Both the position numbers and the translations under genes were made by a program. From the NCBI GenBank assembly GCA_944320485.1, contig CALUHQ010000039.1, positions 1 through 37,150 of the forward strand: a DNA stretch of 37,150 nt. Reading direction: 5' to 3'. Origin of the DNA: Candidatus Methanomethylophilaceae archaeon. GTDB lineage: Archaea > Thermoplasmatota > Thermoplasmata > Methanomassiliicoccales > Methanomethylophilaceae. This document shows, piece by piece, positions 1 through 7,621 of this stretch; within the stretch, counting starts at the first letter, position 1; every line of letters begins with the position of its first letter. A model generated the notes under the pieces. It was not told where the DNA came from. It saw nothing but the letters and a program-made list of their open reading frames with translations, and ran no database searches.

Positions 1-303
1 TCCGGAAAGAACCCCATCACCCACATCGGAAAGATCTACAACGTCATGTCCAAGCTCATCGCGGACGACGTCGCCAAGCAGGTCACCAACGAGGCCGAGA
101 TCAGGGTCAGGCTGCTGTCCCAGATCGGGAAGCCCGTCTCCGAGCCCCTCAACGCCTCGGTGCAGATCGTCCTGCCCGACGCCGAGACCAACCCGAACCT
201 CGCCAAGTGGAAGTCCGAGGCCGAGGCCATCGCCACCGACTGGCTCGACAACGTCGACAAGGTCTCCGACATGATCATCGAAGGAAAGGTCCGCACCTTC
301 TGA
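1..303 (+). CDS. mat: Archaeal S-adenosylmethionine synthetase, C-terminal fragment
   Basis: The frame is open from base 1 and ends at TGA 301-303, leaving the last 100 residues. They open with SGKNPITHIGKIYNV and continue with LLSQIGKPVSEPL and a terminal EGKVRTF. These match my memory of the C-terminal segment of the archaeal-type methionine adenosyltransferase (GKNP-HVGKIYN and RILSQIGKPI blocks), which makes AdoMet from methionine and ATP. This family is divergent from bacterial MetK. The N-terminal three quarters lie outside the window, so the internal ATG at position 46 is not a start. The next gene begins about 118 bases downstream with its own TATA-like sequence. Identification is from recalled family sequence and is fairly secure. 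Confidence 0.88.
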   Translation, partial: SGKNPITHIGKIYNVMSKLIADDVAKQVTNEAEIRVRLLSQIGKPVSEPLNASVQIVLPDAETNPNLAKWKSEAEAIATDWLDNVDKVSDMIIEGKVRTF

Positions 304-420
304 GGCCTTCCGCCAAACCCTCCTTCCGGGGGCCGTCCAGACGGTCCCCGGAACAACTTTCCAAAGTACATCTTTAAGAAGATACACAGCCTACACCACC
401 CATCCAACCAGGGTGTTCAC

Positions 421-1005
421 ATGAAGATCATCGACGAGCCGCAGTACGGTCCCATGTTCCGCTTCAACGACGCAAACGTCTACTGGGCGCTCTACGTCCT
501 CTCGGACGGCAAGCGCATGGGGCGCAAGAGGCTCGCGGAGGAGGTCGGCGTAGGCGAGGGTAGCATGCGCAGGATCATCGACACCCTGAAGGAGTGGGGA
601 TTCATCCTGATCAAACAGACCGGCATCACCATAACCAAGGCCGGCCAGGCGTTCCTCAACCAGCTGCCCATAAGGCCCGTGAGCGTCAACCTGGGGGAGG
701 CCGTCGTCGGGGAGTACCAGCAGGCGGTCCTGGTCCTGGGTGCGGCCAACAAGGTCGTCAACGGGATGGAGCAGAGGGACATGGGGATCAAGGTCGGCGG
801 AGCGGGATGCACCACCATCGTCATCCGCGACGGCAACCTGATGGTCCCGCCAGACTGGAACATAGACGAGAAGGACCCCGATCTCGCTTACAAGATCAGG
901 AAGGACAGCGGCATCACGCAGTCCGACGCCCTGGTCGTCGGCGGCGCCGACTCGAGGACGTCCGCCGTCGAGGCGGCCGTCACCGCAGCCCTCAGCATGT
1001 TCTGA
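421..1005 (+). CDS. Winged-helix DNA-binding protein (DUF4443-like)
   Basis: The product is 194 residues. Residues about 20-80 read as a winged helix-turn-helix: RKRLAEEVGVGEGSMRRIIDTL is a recognition-helix pattern, followed by a wing-like ITITKAG. The remaining ~110 residues form a mixed alpha/beta domain with VLVLGAANKVVNGMEQRD and VVGGADSRTSAVEAAV, resembling what I recall of the archaeal DUF4443 family. It is probably a transcription regulator that senses a small ligand through the C-terminal half. The ATG at 421 follows a TATA-like TCTTTAAG near 370. The TIM-barrel gene starts nine bases after its stop, so the two are probably co-transcribed. The effector and target genes are unknown. 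Confidence 0.7.
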   Translation: MKIIDEPQYGPMFRFNDANVYWALYVLSDGKRMGRKRLAEEVGVGEGSMRRIIDTLKEWGFILIKQTGITITKAGQAFLNQLPIRPVSVNLGEAVVGEYQQAVLVLGAANKVVNGMEQRDMGIKVGGAGCTTIVIRDGNLMVPPDWNIDEKDPDLAYKIRKDSGITQSDALVVGGADSRTSAVEAAVTAALSMF

Positions 1006-1014
1006 GGCGGTACC

Positions 1015-1953
1015 GTGCGCCATCTCCTCAGCCACACGGTCTACGGGGGCAGGGAGCTCTTCGGGGAGGACCCCTACGGGTTCCTGGGGAGCATCGGCGC
1101 GGACGGCATAGAGCTGCTGACATCCTACGAGGAGCCGGACCCATGGTACAGGGGCCTGGCGGAATCGGTGCACCTTCCGTACGCCACCGACTGGCTGGCG
1201 GCATGGGAGGACAGGCCCTACGACCTGGACGACGACTGCGCGCTGTTCTACATGTTCGGCAGGAGCAGGGACGACGTGGTGTCCAACGTGACCCGCGCCA
1301 TCGAGCTGGCGTCGTCGCTTTCCCCCGCATACGGCGTGTTCCACGCCGCCAACGGGGATATCCCTGAGCTCTGCATGCGCAGGCACTCCAGGGACGACAG
1401 GCAGGTCCTATCGGACCTGGCGGAGATGGTCAACACCGTGGTCGCCGGCTTCCCCGGAGGGGAGCCGCCCTTCAGGATACTTTTCGAGAACCTGTGGTGG
1501 CCCGGCCTCAGGCTCGTGGACGAGTCGGACTACAGGTTCCTGGCCGGGAAGCTGGAGTTCGAGGACTGGGGCATATGCCTGGACACCGGGCACATGATGA
1601 ACTGCCTGCCCGACATCCGCACGGAGTCGGACGGGATCGAGGCCCTCCTGGACATCTTCCACGGCTACAGCAGGAGCCTGGTGGACAGCGTCGTCGCGGT
1701 GCACTTCCACTGGAGCGCGTCATGGGACTACCGGTCCAGCTTCGAGGAGAGGAGGATGGAGGGTTCCGCCTACGACTTCATCGGCACGGCCTACCCGCAC
1801 ATAATGAGGATCGACCAGCACATGCCCTTCTCCGACCCGCGCTGCGCCGAGCTCCTGGACGTCCTGGAGCCTGACTTCGTCACGCACGAGCTCCCCGGCT
1901 TGAAGACCGGGGTGGCCGAGGACTTCATCCAGCAGAGGTCGCTGCTGCCTTGA
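1015..1953 (+). CDS. TIM-barrel protein of the xylose isomerase/AP endonuclease 2 superfamily
   Basis: The protein has 312 residues and a GTG start nine bases after the preceding stop. It has alternating strand-helix blocks of the sugar phosphate isomerase/epimerase barrel. Candidate metal ligands sit at the usual strand ends: FENL near residue 160, ICLDTGHMMN near 185 and AVHFHWSAS near 230, followed by HELPG close to the end. Members bind divalent metals and act on sugars, or on abasic DNA in the endonuclease IV branch. The endonuclease IV ligand pattern is not clearly complete, so an isomerase/epimerase-like role is as likely. The substrate cannot be assigned. It probably shares a transcript with the upstream winged-helix gene. 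Confidence 0.68.
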   Translation: MRHLLSHTVYGGRELFGEDPYGFLGSIGADGIELLTSYEEPDPWYRGLAESVHLPYATDWLAAWEDRPYDLDDDCALFYMFGRSRDDVVSNVTRAIELASSLSPAYGVFHAANGDIPELCMRRHSRDDRQVLSDLAEMVNTVVAGFPGGEPPFRILFENLWWPGLRLVDESDYRFLAGKLEFEDWGICLDTGHMMNCLPDIRTESDGIEALLDIFHGYSRSLVDSVVAVHFHWSASWDYRSSFEERRMEGSAYDFIGTAYPHIMRIDQHMPFSDPRCAELLDVLEPDFVTHELPGLKTGVAEDFIQQRSLLP

Positions 1954-1966
1954 CGGCGGCTTCCCT

Positions 1967-1990
1967 CTTTATAACCGACATCTTTAATAC
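1967..1990 (+). promoter_or_regulatory. TATA-box region for eL40
   Basis: CTTTATAA at 1967-1974 is a good archaeal box A. A second AT-rich element, TCTTTAATAC, lies at 1981-1990. Initiation about 25 bases downstream would leave a short leader before the ATG at 2025. Which of the two boxes is used is not decidable by eye. Confidence 0.5.
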
Positions 1991-2024
1991 TACCTCTATA
2001 TTGGCACCTTCCAGAGGAATCTAA

Positions 2025-2174
2025 ATGGCACGTTTCAAAGAGGCTGAGCACAGGCTCCTTGATAAATCGGTCTGCATGACCTGCTACGCCACCAACCCCA
2101 AGAAGGCTGACAGGTGCAGGAAGTGCGGTTCCAAGGATCTCAGGCCCAAGGCCAAAGAGAGCAGGAAGCAGTGA
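2025..2174 (+). CDS. rpl40e: Large ribosomal subunit protein eL40
   Basis: This is a 49-residue basic protein starting [12 protein letters not shown], with one zinc ribbon. The ligand pattern is Cys-Met-Thr-Cys, ten residues, then Cys-Arg-Lys-Cys. That, the length and the Lys/Arg-rich tail are diagnostic of archaeal eL40, a zinc-binding protein of the 50S subunit. In eukaryotes the homologue is made as a ubiquitin fusion; here it stands alone, as usual in archaea. It has its own promoter and is followed by a strong hairpin, so it is probably transcribed as a single gene. Confidence 0.93.
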   Translation: MARFKEAEHRLLDKSVCMTCYATNPKKADRCRKCGSKDLRPKAKESRKQ

Positions 2175-2222
2175 TATCTGCTTCATATTGATTTTACGGC
2201 CGGCATCGGCCGGCATTCATTC

Positions 2223-2253
2223 GGACCAGCTCGGGCTATGCCCGGGCGGGTCC
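2223..2253 (+). terminator. Two-tier hairpin downstream of eL40
   Basis: GGACC at 2223-2227 pairs with GGTCC at 2249-2253, and inside it CGGGC at 2232-2236 pairs with GCCCG at 2240-2244 around a three-base loop. It lies 49 bases past the eL40 stop. No T-run follows, so it may be a processing or mRNA-stability structure rather than a terminator. Confidence 0.4.
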
Positions 2254-2333
2254 CCATTCGTGGCCGATCGGGGGTCAGTCGGACAAACCCGTTATATCGT
2301 CCGTCAGAGATGACCAAGAGGAGTTGAACCACC

Positions 2334-3257
2334 ATGAAGGCGCTGATCGTGGACGATAACGTCGCCGTGCAGGAGATCATAAAGGACATCCTGTCGGACA
2401 GGGGCCACATCGTACGTCTGGCCAGCACCGTCGACGAGGCGGTGGAGAAGATCAGGAGCTTCGAGCCGGACGTCGTCCTCCTGGATTCCCAGGTCGGGGA
2501 CGAGGACGGGACCCACGTCATCACAGAGGTCAGGGACCAGATGGCCGGATTCGACCTCAGGGTCATCCTCATCAAGGCATCGGGCGAGATCGCCCCCAAG
2601 GACATCCCCGAGATCAAGGGCTACGTCGACAAGCCGTTCAAGTCCACGGACATACTGGACGCCGTCAGCCATCTGCAGGTGTCCGAGGTCCAGGCCGAGG
2701 TGGAGGAGTCCGGCAGGAAGAAGGCCAAGAAGAAGCAGGGCCGGACCTTCCGCCGCAAGAAGGGCGCCGTCACGGAACCGCTTCCGGACCTTTCCAAGAG
2801 CGGCATACAGTTCGGCATCTCGTACGTGGTGTTCGAGCCGGAGCCCGACAGGATCTACACGTTCATGTCTAAGTTCGACCCGTCCGAGTACAACATAATG
2901 GTGATCACCACCGGCAGGGCCAAGGCGATCAAGGAGAGGTTCGACTACAAGAGCATGGAGATCGTCCCCCTGACATCCCGCGGAAGGATGGGTTCCGAGG
3001 ACATCCACTCCCTCGGCAGCCTGATGGTCCGCATCAACGAGTTCGTGAGGGACCGGGAGCGGCCGGTCATCGTCTTCGACGCGTTCGGGGAGATAATAGC
3101 CGCCGACGGTCTCAACCCATCCCTGCTCATGCTGCAGCAGCTCATGACAGGGGCCACCAGGACGTGCACCTTCGCCGTCTCGGTGGACATGGCGCCGCTG
3201 ACCGACAAGGACCGCGGCATACTGCTGCACAGCATGGAAGAGTACGACAGGGACTGA
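2334..3257 (+). CDS. Response-regulator receiver fused to a DUF835-like domain
   Basis: The protein has 307 residues. Residues 1-120 are a CheY-like receiver with acidic pair D7-D8, phospho-acceptor D51 (VVLLDSQ) and conserved K100 (VDKPF). The usual Ser/Thr before the Lys loop is replaced (VILIKAS). A basic, Lys-rich linker at about 120-150 joins it to a C-terminal domain of ~150 residues. That domain, with MVITTGRAKAIKERF, IVPLTSR and PVIVFDAFGEII, resembles DUF835, a frequent partner of receivers and PAS domains in archaea. Without a DNA-binding domain it probably acts by protein contacts. No histidine kinase is nearby. Enolase starts five bases after its stop, so the two are likely co-transcribed. 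Confidence 0.78.
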   Translation: MKALIVDDNVAVQEIIKDILSDRGHIVRLASTVDEAVEKIRSFEPDVVLLDSQVGDEDGTHVITEVRDQMAGFDLRVILIKASGEIAPKDIPEIKGYVDKPFKSTDILDAVSHLQVSEVQAEVEESGRKKAKKKQGRTFRRKKGAVTEPLPDLSKSGIQFGISYVVFEPEPDRIYTFMSKFDPSEYNIMVITTGRAKAIKERFDYKSMEIVPLTSRGRMGSEDIHSLGSLMVRINEFVRDRERPVIVFDAFGEIIAADGLNPSLLMLQQLMTGATRTCTFAVSVDMAPLTDKDRGILLHSMEEYDRD

Positions 3258-3262
3258 TAGAT

Positions 3263-4528
3263 ATGGAGATAGAGAAGGTATGGGCGAGGGAGGTCCTTGA
3301 CTCCAGGGGCAACCCCACGGTCGAGGCCGAGATCACGGTCAAAGGACACAGGATCACAGCGATCGCGCCGTCCGGCGCGTCCACGGGGACATGGGAGGCC
3401 CATGAGCTCAGGGACGGCGGCGACAGGTACGGCGGGAAGGGCGTCCTCAAGGCCGTGGAGAACATCCGCGGCGAGATCGCCAAGAGGATCGTCGGCATGG
3501 ACCCGACAGACCAGAGGGCGATCGACGAGGCCATGATCGAGCTCGACGGCACCGAGAACAAGACCAGGCTCGGGGGCAACGCCACCGTGGCCGTGTCTCT
3601 GGCCGTCGCCAGGGCAGGGGCAATGGCGGAGGGCGTGCCGGTCTACGAGCACATCGGTTCCGACCATGTGACGCTCCCCGTCCCCATGCTCAACATCATC
3701 AACGGCGGGAAGCACGCCGGGGGCAACCTCAGGATCCAGGAGTGCATGATCATCCCCGCTGGGGCCAAGTCCTTCTCCGACTGCCTCAGGATGTCGTCCG
3801 AGGTCTACATGCACCTCAAGTCCATCCTCAAGTCGAAGTACGGTGTCGGCGCCATCAACATCGGCGACGAGGGAGGGTTCGCCCCTCCCCTGGACACCGT
3901 CGACGAGGCGCTGTCCACCATCGTCTCCGCGGTCTCCGACGCCGGGTACACCCCCGGCAAGGATGTGTTCCTGGCGATCGACGCCGCGTCCTCCGAGTTC
4001 TACAAGGACGGGGTCTACGACGTGGACGACATGAAGCTCTCCGCCGGGGAGCTGGCCGACCACTACGTCGAGCTCACCAAGGCCCACCCGCTCATAAGCA
4101 TCGAGGACCCCTTCTTCGAGGACGACTTCGAGACCACCGCCGAGCTCACGAGGAAGATCGGCAGCCACGTCCAGATTGTCGGAGACGACCTCTTCGTCAC
4201 CAACAGCAAGCGTCTTGCCCGTGGCATCGAGGCCGGGGCCGCCAACGCGCTCCTGCTGAAGGTCAACCAGATCGGCACCGTCACCGAGTCCGGCGACGCC
4301 GCCAAGATGAGCTTCGACAACGGCTACAACGTGGTCGTGTCCCACAGGTCCGGAGAGTCCGAGGACACCACCATCGCTGACCTGTCCGTCGGATGGGGCT
4401 CCGGGGAGATCAAGACCGGCGCGCCCGCCCGCGGAGAGAGGACGGCCAAGTACAACCGTCTCCTGAGGATCGAGGAAGACCTCGGCTCCAAGGCCAGGTT
4501 CCCCGGCGTCTCCAAGTTCAGGATCTGA
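3263..4528 (+). CDS. eno: Enolase (phosphopyruvate hydratase)
   Basis: Enolase interconverts 2-phosphoglycerate and phosphoenolpyruvate with magnesium, in the cytoplasm. The 421-residue length is normal. Visible blocks are REVLDSRGNPTVE at the N-terminus, the SGAST loop, NIINGGKHAGG, GDEGGFAPPL, the metal-binding IEDPF segment, and the family signature LLLKVNQIGTVTES with the catalytic Lys. RSGESEDTTIADL follows near the C-terminus. The ATG at 3263 was chosen because MEIEKVWAREVLDSRG is the normal enolase start and it lies just after the preceding stop. The frame is open further upstream, but that part overlaps the receiver gene. Confidence 0.97.
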   Translation: MEIEKVWAREVLDSRGNPTVEAEITVKGHRITAIAPSGASTGTWEAHELRDGGDRYGGKGVLKAVENIRGEIAKRIVGMDPTDQRAIDEAMIELDGTENKTRLGGNATVAVSLAVARAGAMAEGVPVYEHIGSDHVTLPVPMLNIINGGKHAGGNLRIQECMIIPAGAKSFSDCLRMSSEVYMHLKSILKSKYGVGAINIGDEGGFAPPLDTVDEALSTIVSAVSDAGYTPGKDVFLAIDAASSEFYKDGVYDVDDMKLSAGELADHYVELTKAHPLISIEDPFFEDDFETTAELTRKIGSHVQIVGDDLFVTNSKRLARGIEAGAANALLLKVNQIGTVTESGDAAKMSFDNGYNVVVSHRSGESEDTTIADLSVGWGSGEIKTGAPARGERTAKYNRLLRIEEDLGSKARFPGVSKFRI

Positions 4529-4562
4529 GCGCGGCATCCTCCGGGATGCCCTCGAAAACCCC

Positions 4563-4602
4563 TTACTTTTCCTCATTTTCTTCGGTTTCCGAAGGTGTTT
4601 TT
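4563..4602 (+). terminator. T-rich tract after enolase
   Basis: Pyrimidine-rich DNA with repeated TTTT runs and a terminal TTTTT begins about 35 bases past the enolase stop. Archaeal transcription commonly ends at such T-tracts without a hairpin. TATA-like sequences follow at about 4600 and 4630. Confidence 0.35.
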
Positions 4603-4712
4603 ATACCCAATTTCGGCTTGATTCCACTATTTAAAGGTACCTATCGGGAAACAGCGTTAACCCATCGCTCCTAACGATTTTAGGAAAACCTGAATCATCC
4701 CTCGTGGCAAGG

Positions 4713-4720
4713 CTTATATG
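4713..4720 (+). promoter_or_regulatory. TATA box (CTTATATG) for the small Cys-rich protein
   Basis: A clear box A in an otherwise GC-rich region. Initiation would fall near 4740-4745, just before a GTG at 4747 and about 70 bases before the TTG at 4810. It therefore bears on the start choice for the next gene. Confidence 0.5.
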
Positions 4721-4809
4721 TGCCATCAGTATAGGGAGATAGGCGCGTGTACGGAGCCTATGGATGGATAAGGATACTCCGGAAATCCGCGTCGTCTCGG
4801 GGGAGAACG

Positions 4810-5082
4810 TTGACTGTAGATTACGATAATGACAGCGTTAGCTACGCTTCACATGGTGCAGAACTGCGCACTCTGGACAATATGGCCGCGAATGCGGTCA
4901 TGAGTGTGTACTGCAACTGCGGGCGCATCGTGGTTTTGGACCGTTCCGAGATGAGGCTGAAGCTCAGCCTCGGCAAGGAGCTGGAGTGCATGTCTTGCAG
5001 GAATGCAAGGATCTCCAGGGAGATCGACGCCCTCAACGACCATTTCAACGGTGTCGAGGAAGTCGACGACTGGCTCCTCTGA
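4810..5082 (+). CDS. Small Cys-rich protein, function unknown
   Basis: The product is 90 residues from TTG 4810, which has a strong ribosome binding site (GGGGGAG at 4799-4805, four bases away). An in-frame GTG at 4747, almost at the predicted transcription start, would add 21 residues; I prefer TTG because the extra residues look non-coding. The protein has Cys-Asn-Cys-Gly (YCNCGRIVV) and Cys-Met-Ser-Cys (LECMSCRNARI), likely one zinc site. An acidic helix follows, and the end is DDWLL. A small zinc-binding protein that interacts with nucleic acid or protein is possible, but I do not recognise a family. The first codons are unusually AT-rich for this window. Confidence 0.6.
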   Translation: MTVDYDNDSVSYASHGAELRTLDNMAANAVMSVYCNCGRIVVLDRSEMRLKLSLGKELECMSCRNARISREIDALNDHFNGVEEVDDWLL

Positions 5083-5113
5083 AACCCATCACTCTAAAAC
5101 TCTTAGACCGTAA

Positions 5114-5133
5114 TACGATTGATTATAATCGTA
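5114..5133. terminator. AT-rich inverted repeat between convergent genes
   Basis: TACGATT at 5114-5120 is the inverse of AATCGTA at 5127-5133, with a six-base spacer. It lies between the stop at 5082 and the topA stop at 5174, in an island much richer in A/T than its surroundings. A bidirectional terminator is the simplest reading. Confidence 0.4.
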
Positions 5134-5173
5134 ACACCATAAATACCCGGTTATAACAAGGGAGGTCCAGGCT

Positions 5174-7471
5174 TCAGGACTTGTCCTCGGACTCGGCCTG
5201 GGGCTCCTGCTTTTTGCTCTTAGAACCCTTCTTCCTGCCGGGGCAGTCGGGGTTGATGCACTCCTCCGCGTTGCCCATCTTTATCATCGGGGCCTTGCAG
5301 ATCGCGCACTGCCTCCCGGCGTAGGAGATGCTTCCCCTGGGCCTCAGCGGGTAGGTCTGCGTGCAGTTGGGCCACTCGGAGCATCCGGCGAACCTCTTAC
5401 CGGCCTTGGAGTACAGGATCCTCATCCTCCCCGCACCGCAGGTGGGGCAGGGGCCGAGGTCGTTCTTCTCTGTGTTGCTCGGGCACTTCGGGTCGATGCA
5501 CTGGACCATGGGCGGGTTGCCCTTCCTGATGATCCTGAGCTGTGGGAGTCCGCACACGGGGCAGGTGGTCTCCACGGTCTGTATGAGCGCGCCCCTTGGC
5601 ACGGGATATGCCCTCTTGCAGTCCGGGTACCCGTCGCATCCGATGAAGTTCCCGTTCTTGGACCTCTTGATCGTCATGTTGTTCCCGCAGGTGGGGCAGA
5701 TGCCGATGTGCTGCTGGGAGTGGAGCGCGGCCTTGATCTCGGACCCGATCTCGTCAGAGTCCTCGGAGATCTTGACGGCCACGTCGTGGAGCATGTCCTG
5801 CGATTCGGTGACCACCGAGTCCAGGGTCCTCTCTCCCTCGGATATGCTGAGCATGTCGGCTTCAAGCTTAGCTGTCATGTCCGGCTCGGTGATGCCGCCG
5901 CCGTGGTTCTCCAGCGCCTTTGTGAGCGCGATCCCGCTGGGAGTGGGGATCATGTAGTTGCCCTGGACGTAGTTCCTGGAGTACAGCTTGCCTATGATGT
6001 CGTGCCTGGTGGACTTGGTTCCCAGCTGGAGCCTGTCCATCTCCTGGATCAGGGAACCCTGGTTGTACCTGTACGGGGGCTTCGTCTCCGACTCCACCAC
6101 GGTCATGGACCTGATGTCCACCTTGTCCCCGACGCTGAGGGGCGGGAGACGGCTGTCGTTGGCCTTCAGGTACTTCCCGTAGTACTTCTTCCAGCCCTTC
6201 TTCTTGAGGACGTAGCCCTCGGACTCGAAGATCTCGCCACCGACGTCTATGTTGCACTCTGTGACCTCCGCCTCGGCGTTGGGCGCCACCGTGGCCAGGA
6301 ACCTCCTGACGATGAGCTCGTAGAGCTTCCACTTGTCGCCCTTCATCTTGTCCGCGGAGGCTCCCGCGGTGGGGTATATGGGCGGGTGGTCGGTTGTGCG
6401 CCTCTTTCCCTTGGAGGGAATGATCTTCTCCTGCGCCAGGATCTCCTCGGCCTCCGACTTGAAGTCCCCGTCCTTCAGCTTCTCCAGGACCGACCTGAGG
6501 TTGAGGGTGCGGGGGTACTCCGTGTTCTCGGTACGGGGGTACGAGATGTATCCGCCGGTGTAGAGGTCCTCCGCCAGCTTCATGGCGGTGGTCGGCGGGA
6601 TGCCGATCTTGTTGGCCTCCACCTGCATCATGGTTGTGTCGAAGGGAGCCGGCCTGTACTCCTCCTTGGGCGAGACCTTGTATGAGACGACGGTCCCCTC
6701 CTTGTGCTCGGAGATGACGTCCAGGATGGCCTCGGCCTCGTCCTTGTCCCAGAAGGGGTTGGATGTATGGGAGCCTTTAAACGCGAGGATGCCGAACTTG
6801 CCGATTATCTCCCAGTAGGGCTTGGGCACGAAGCTCTCGATCTCCTCGTGCCTGTCGACGAGCAGCTTGAGCGTGGGGCTCTGGACCCTGCCCACGGACA
6901 TGAAGTTCTTCCCCACCTGTCCTGATGAAAGGGAAATGAGCCTGGTGAGCACGGCGCCCCAGGCGAGGTCGATGATCTGCCTCGCCTCGGCCGCGTCGGC
7001 CAGCTTCTTGTCGGGTTCGGTCAGGTTGTCGAAGGCATTCTCCACCTCGCCCTTGGTCAGGGCGCTGAACTTGGCCCTCTTGACGATGCTCATGTCGGCA
7101 CCGGCCTCGCGGACGGTCTCCATGCCGATGAGCTCCCCCTCCCTGTCGTAGTCGGTGGCGATGATTATCTCGTCCGCCTTCGAGGCGAGGTCCCTGATCA
7201 TCCCGAGGATGGACTTCACCCTGACGGTCTTGACCTGCGGGGCGTACACCAGGTCCACTGGGGAGGTGCTGCTCCAGTCGTTGTACTCCTTGGGGTAGTC
7301 CAGCTCAATGATGTGTCCCCTGAGGCTCACGACGTCGTAGTCGTCGCCCCCGGACTCGAAGGAAATCACCGTCACGCCGCCGGTCGTGGAGGAGTGGGAC
7401 TTGCCGTCCGACAGAATCGTGGATATCCTCCTGGCCGCGTTGGCCTTCTCGGTGATTATCAGCTTCTTCAT
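5174..7471 (-). CDS. topA: DNA topoisomerase I (type IA, archaeal) with four zinc ribbons
   Basis: This 765-residue enzyme relaxes negatively supercoiled DNA by transient single-strand cleavage. The N-terminal TOPRIM domain has E8/K9 (ITEKA) and the metal motif D107-Y-D109-R-E111. The catalytic Tyr is Y311 in YISYPRTEN. Conserved core blocks are FMSVGRVQSPTL, FDTTMMQ and the HPPIYPT segment. After about residue 600 come four Cys4 ribbons: CPTCG with CDGYPDC, CPVCG with CIDPKC, CPTCG with CSEWPNC, and CAIC with CINPDC. A highly charged Lys/Glu tail ends the protein. Type IA enzymes vary in ribbon number and four is at the high end. It is a single-gene unit facing the preceding gene. Confidence 0.95.
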   Translation of the reverse strand: MKKLIITEKANAARRISTILSDGKSHSSTTGGVTVISFESGGDDYDVVSLRGHIIELDYPKEYNDWSSTSPVDLVYAPQVKTVRVKSILGMIRDLASKADEIIIATDYDREGELIGMETVREAGADMSIVKRAKFSALTKGEVENAFDNLTEPDKKLADAAEARQIIDLAWGAVLTRLISLSSGQVGKNFMSVGRVQSPTLKLLVDRHEEIESFVPKPYWEIIGKFGILAFKGSHTSNPFWDKDEAEAILDVISEHKEGTVVSYKVSPKEEYRPAPFDTTMMQVEANKIGIPPTTAMKLAEDLYTGGYISYPRTENTEYPRTLNLRSVLEKLKDGDFKSEAEEILAQEKIIPSKGKRRTTDHPPIYPTAGASADKMKGDKWKLYELIVRRFLATVAPNAEAEVTECNIDVGGEIFESEGYVLKKKGWKKYYGKYLKANDSRLPPLSVGDKVDIRSMTVVESETKPPYRYNQGSLIQEMDRLQLGTKSTRHDIIGKLYSRNYVQGNYMIPTPSGIALTKALENHGGGITEPDMTAKLEADMLSISEGERTLDSVVTESQDMLHDVAVKISEDSDEIGSEIKAALHSQQHIGICPTCGNNMTIKRSKNGNFIGCDGYPDCKRAYPVPRGALIQTVETTCPVCGLPQLRIIRKGNPPMVQCIDPKCPSNTEKNDLGPCPTCGAGRMRILYSKAGKRFAGCSEWPNCTQTYPLRPRGSISYAGRQCAICKAPMIKMGNAEECINPDCPGRKKGSKSKKQEPQAESEDKS

Positions 7472-7621
7472 CGCCTGGCGGACGTCCTCTGCTTTATTTA
7501 ATGGTTCTTTGGACTATAAGTTCCTGCTACCGTAGCCCCCTCCGACGGAGTGGCGGGATGTTCTGTCCAGACTGTATCCAGCATCACACCGGTTTATCAA
7601 CCATGGGGCGATACCTGGGTC

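Noticed and set aside
391-1386. A 331-codon open frame on the minus strand
   Set aside because: It is antisense to the winged-helix and TIM-barrel genes and shows no family motif.
2945-4576. A 543-codon open frame on the minus strand
   Set aside because: It is antisense to enolase and the receiver gene, with low-complexity Val/Gly/Asp-rich sequence. It is a typical GC-rich shadow frame.
6759-6775. A seventh operator copy inside topA (TTGGATGTATGGGAGCC)
   Set aside because: Only the left half matches. It lies in the coding region far from any promoter, so chance is sufficient.
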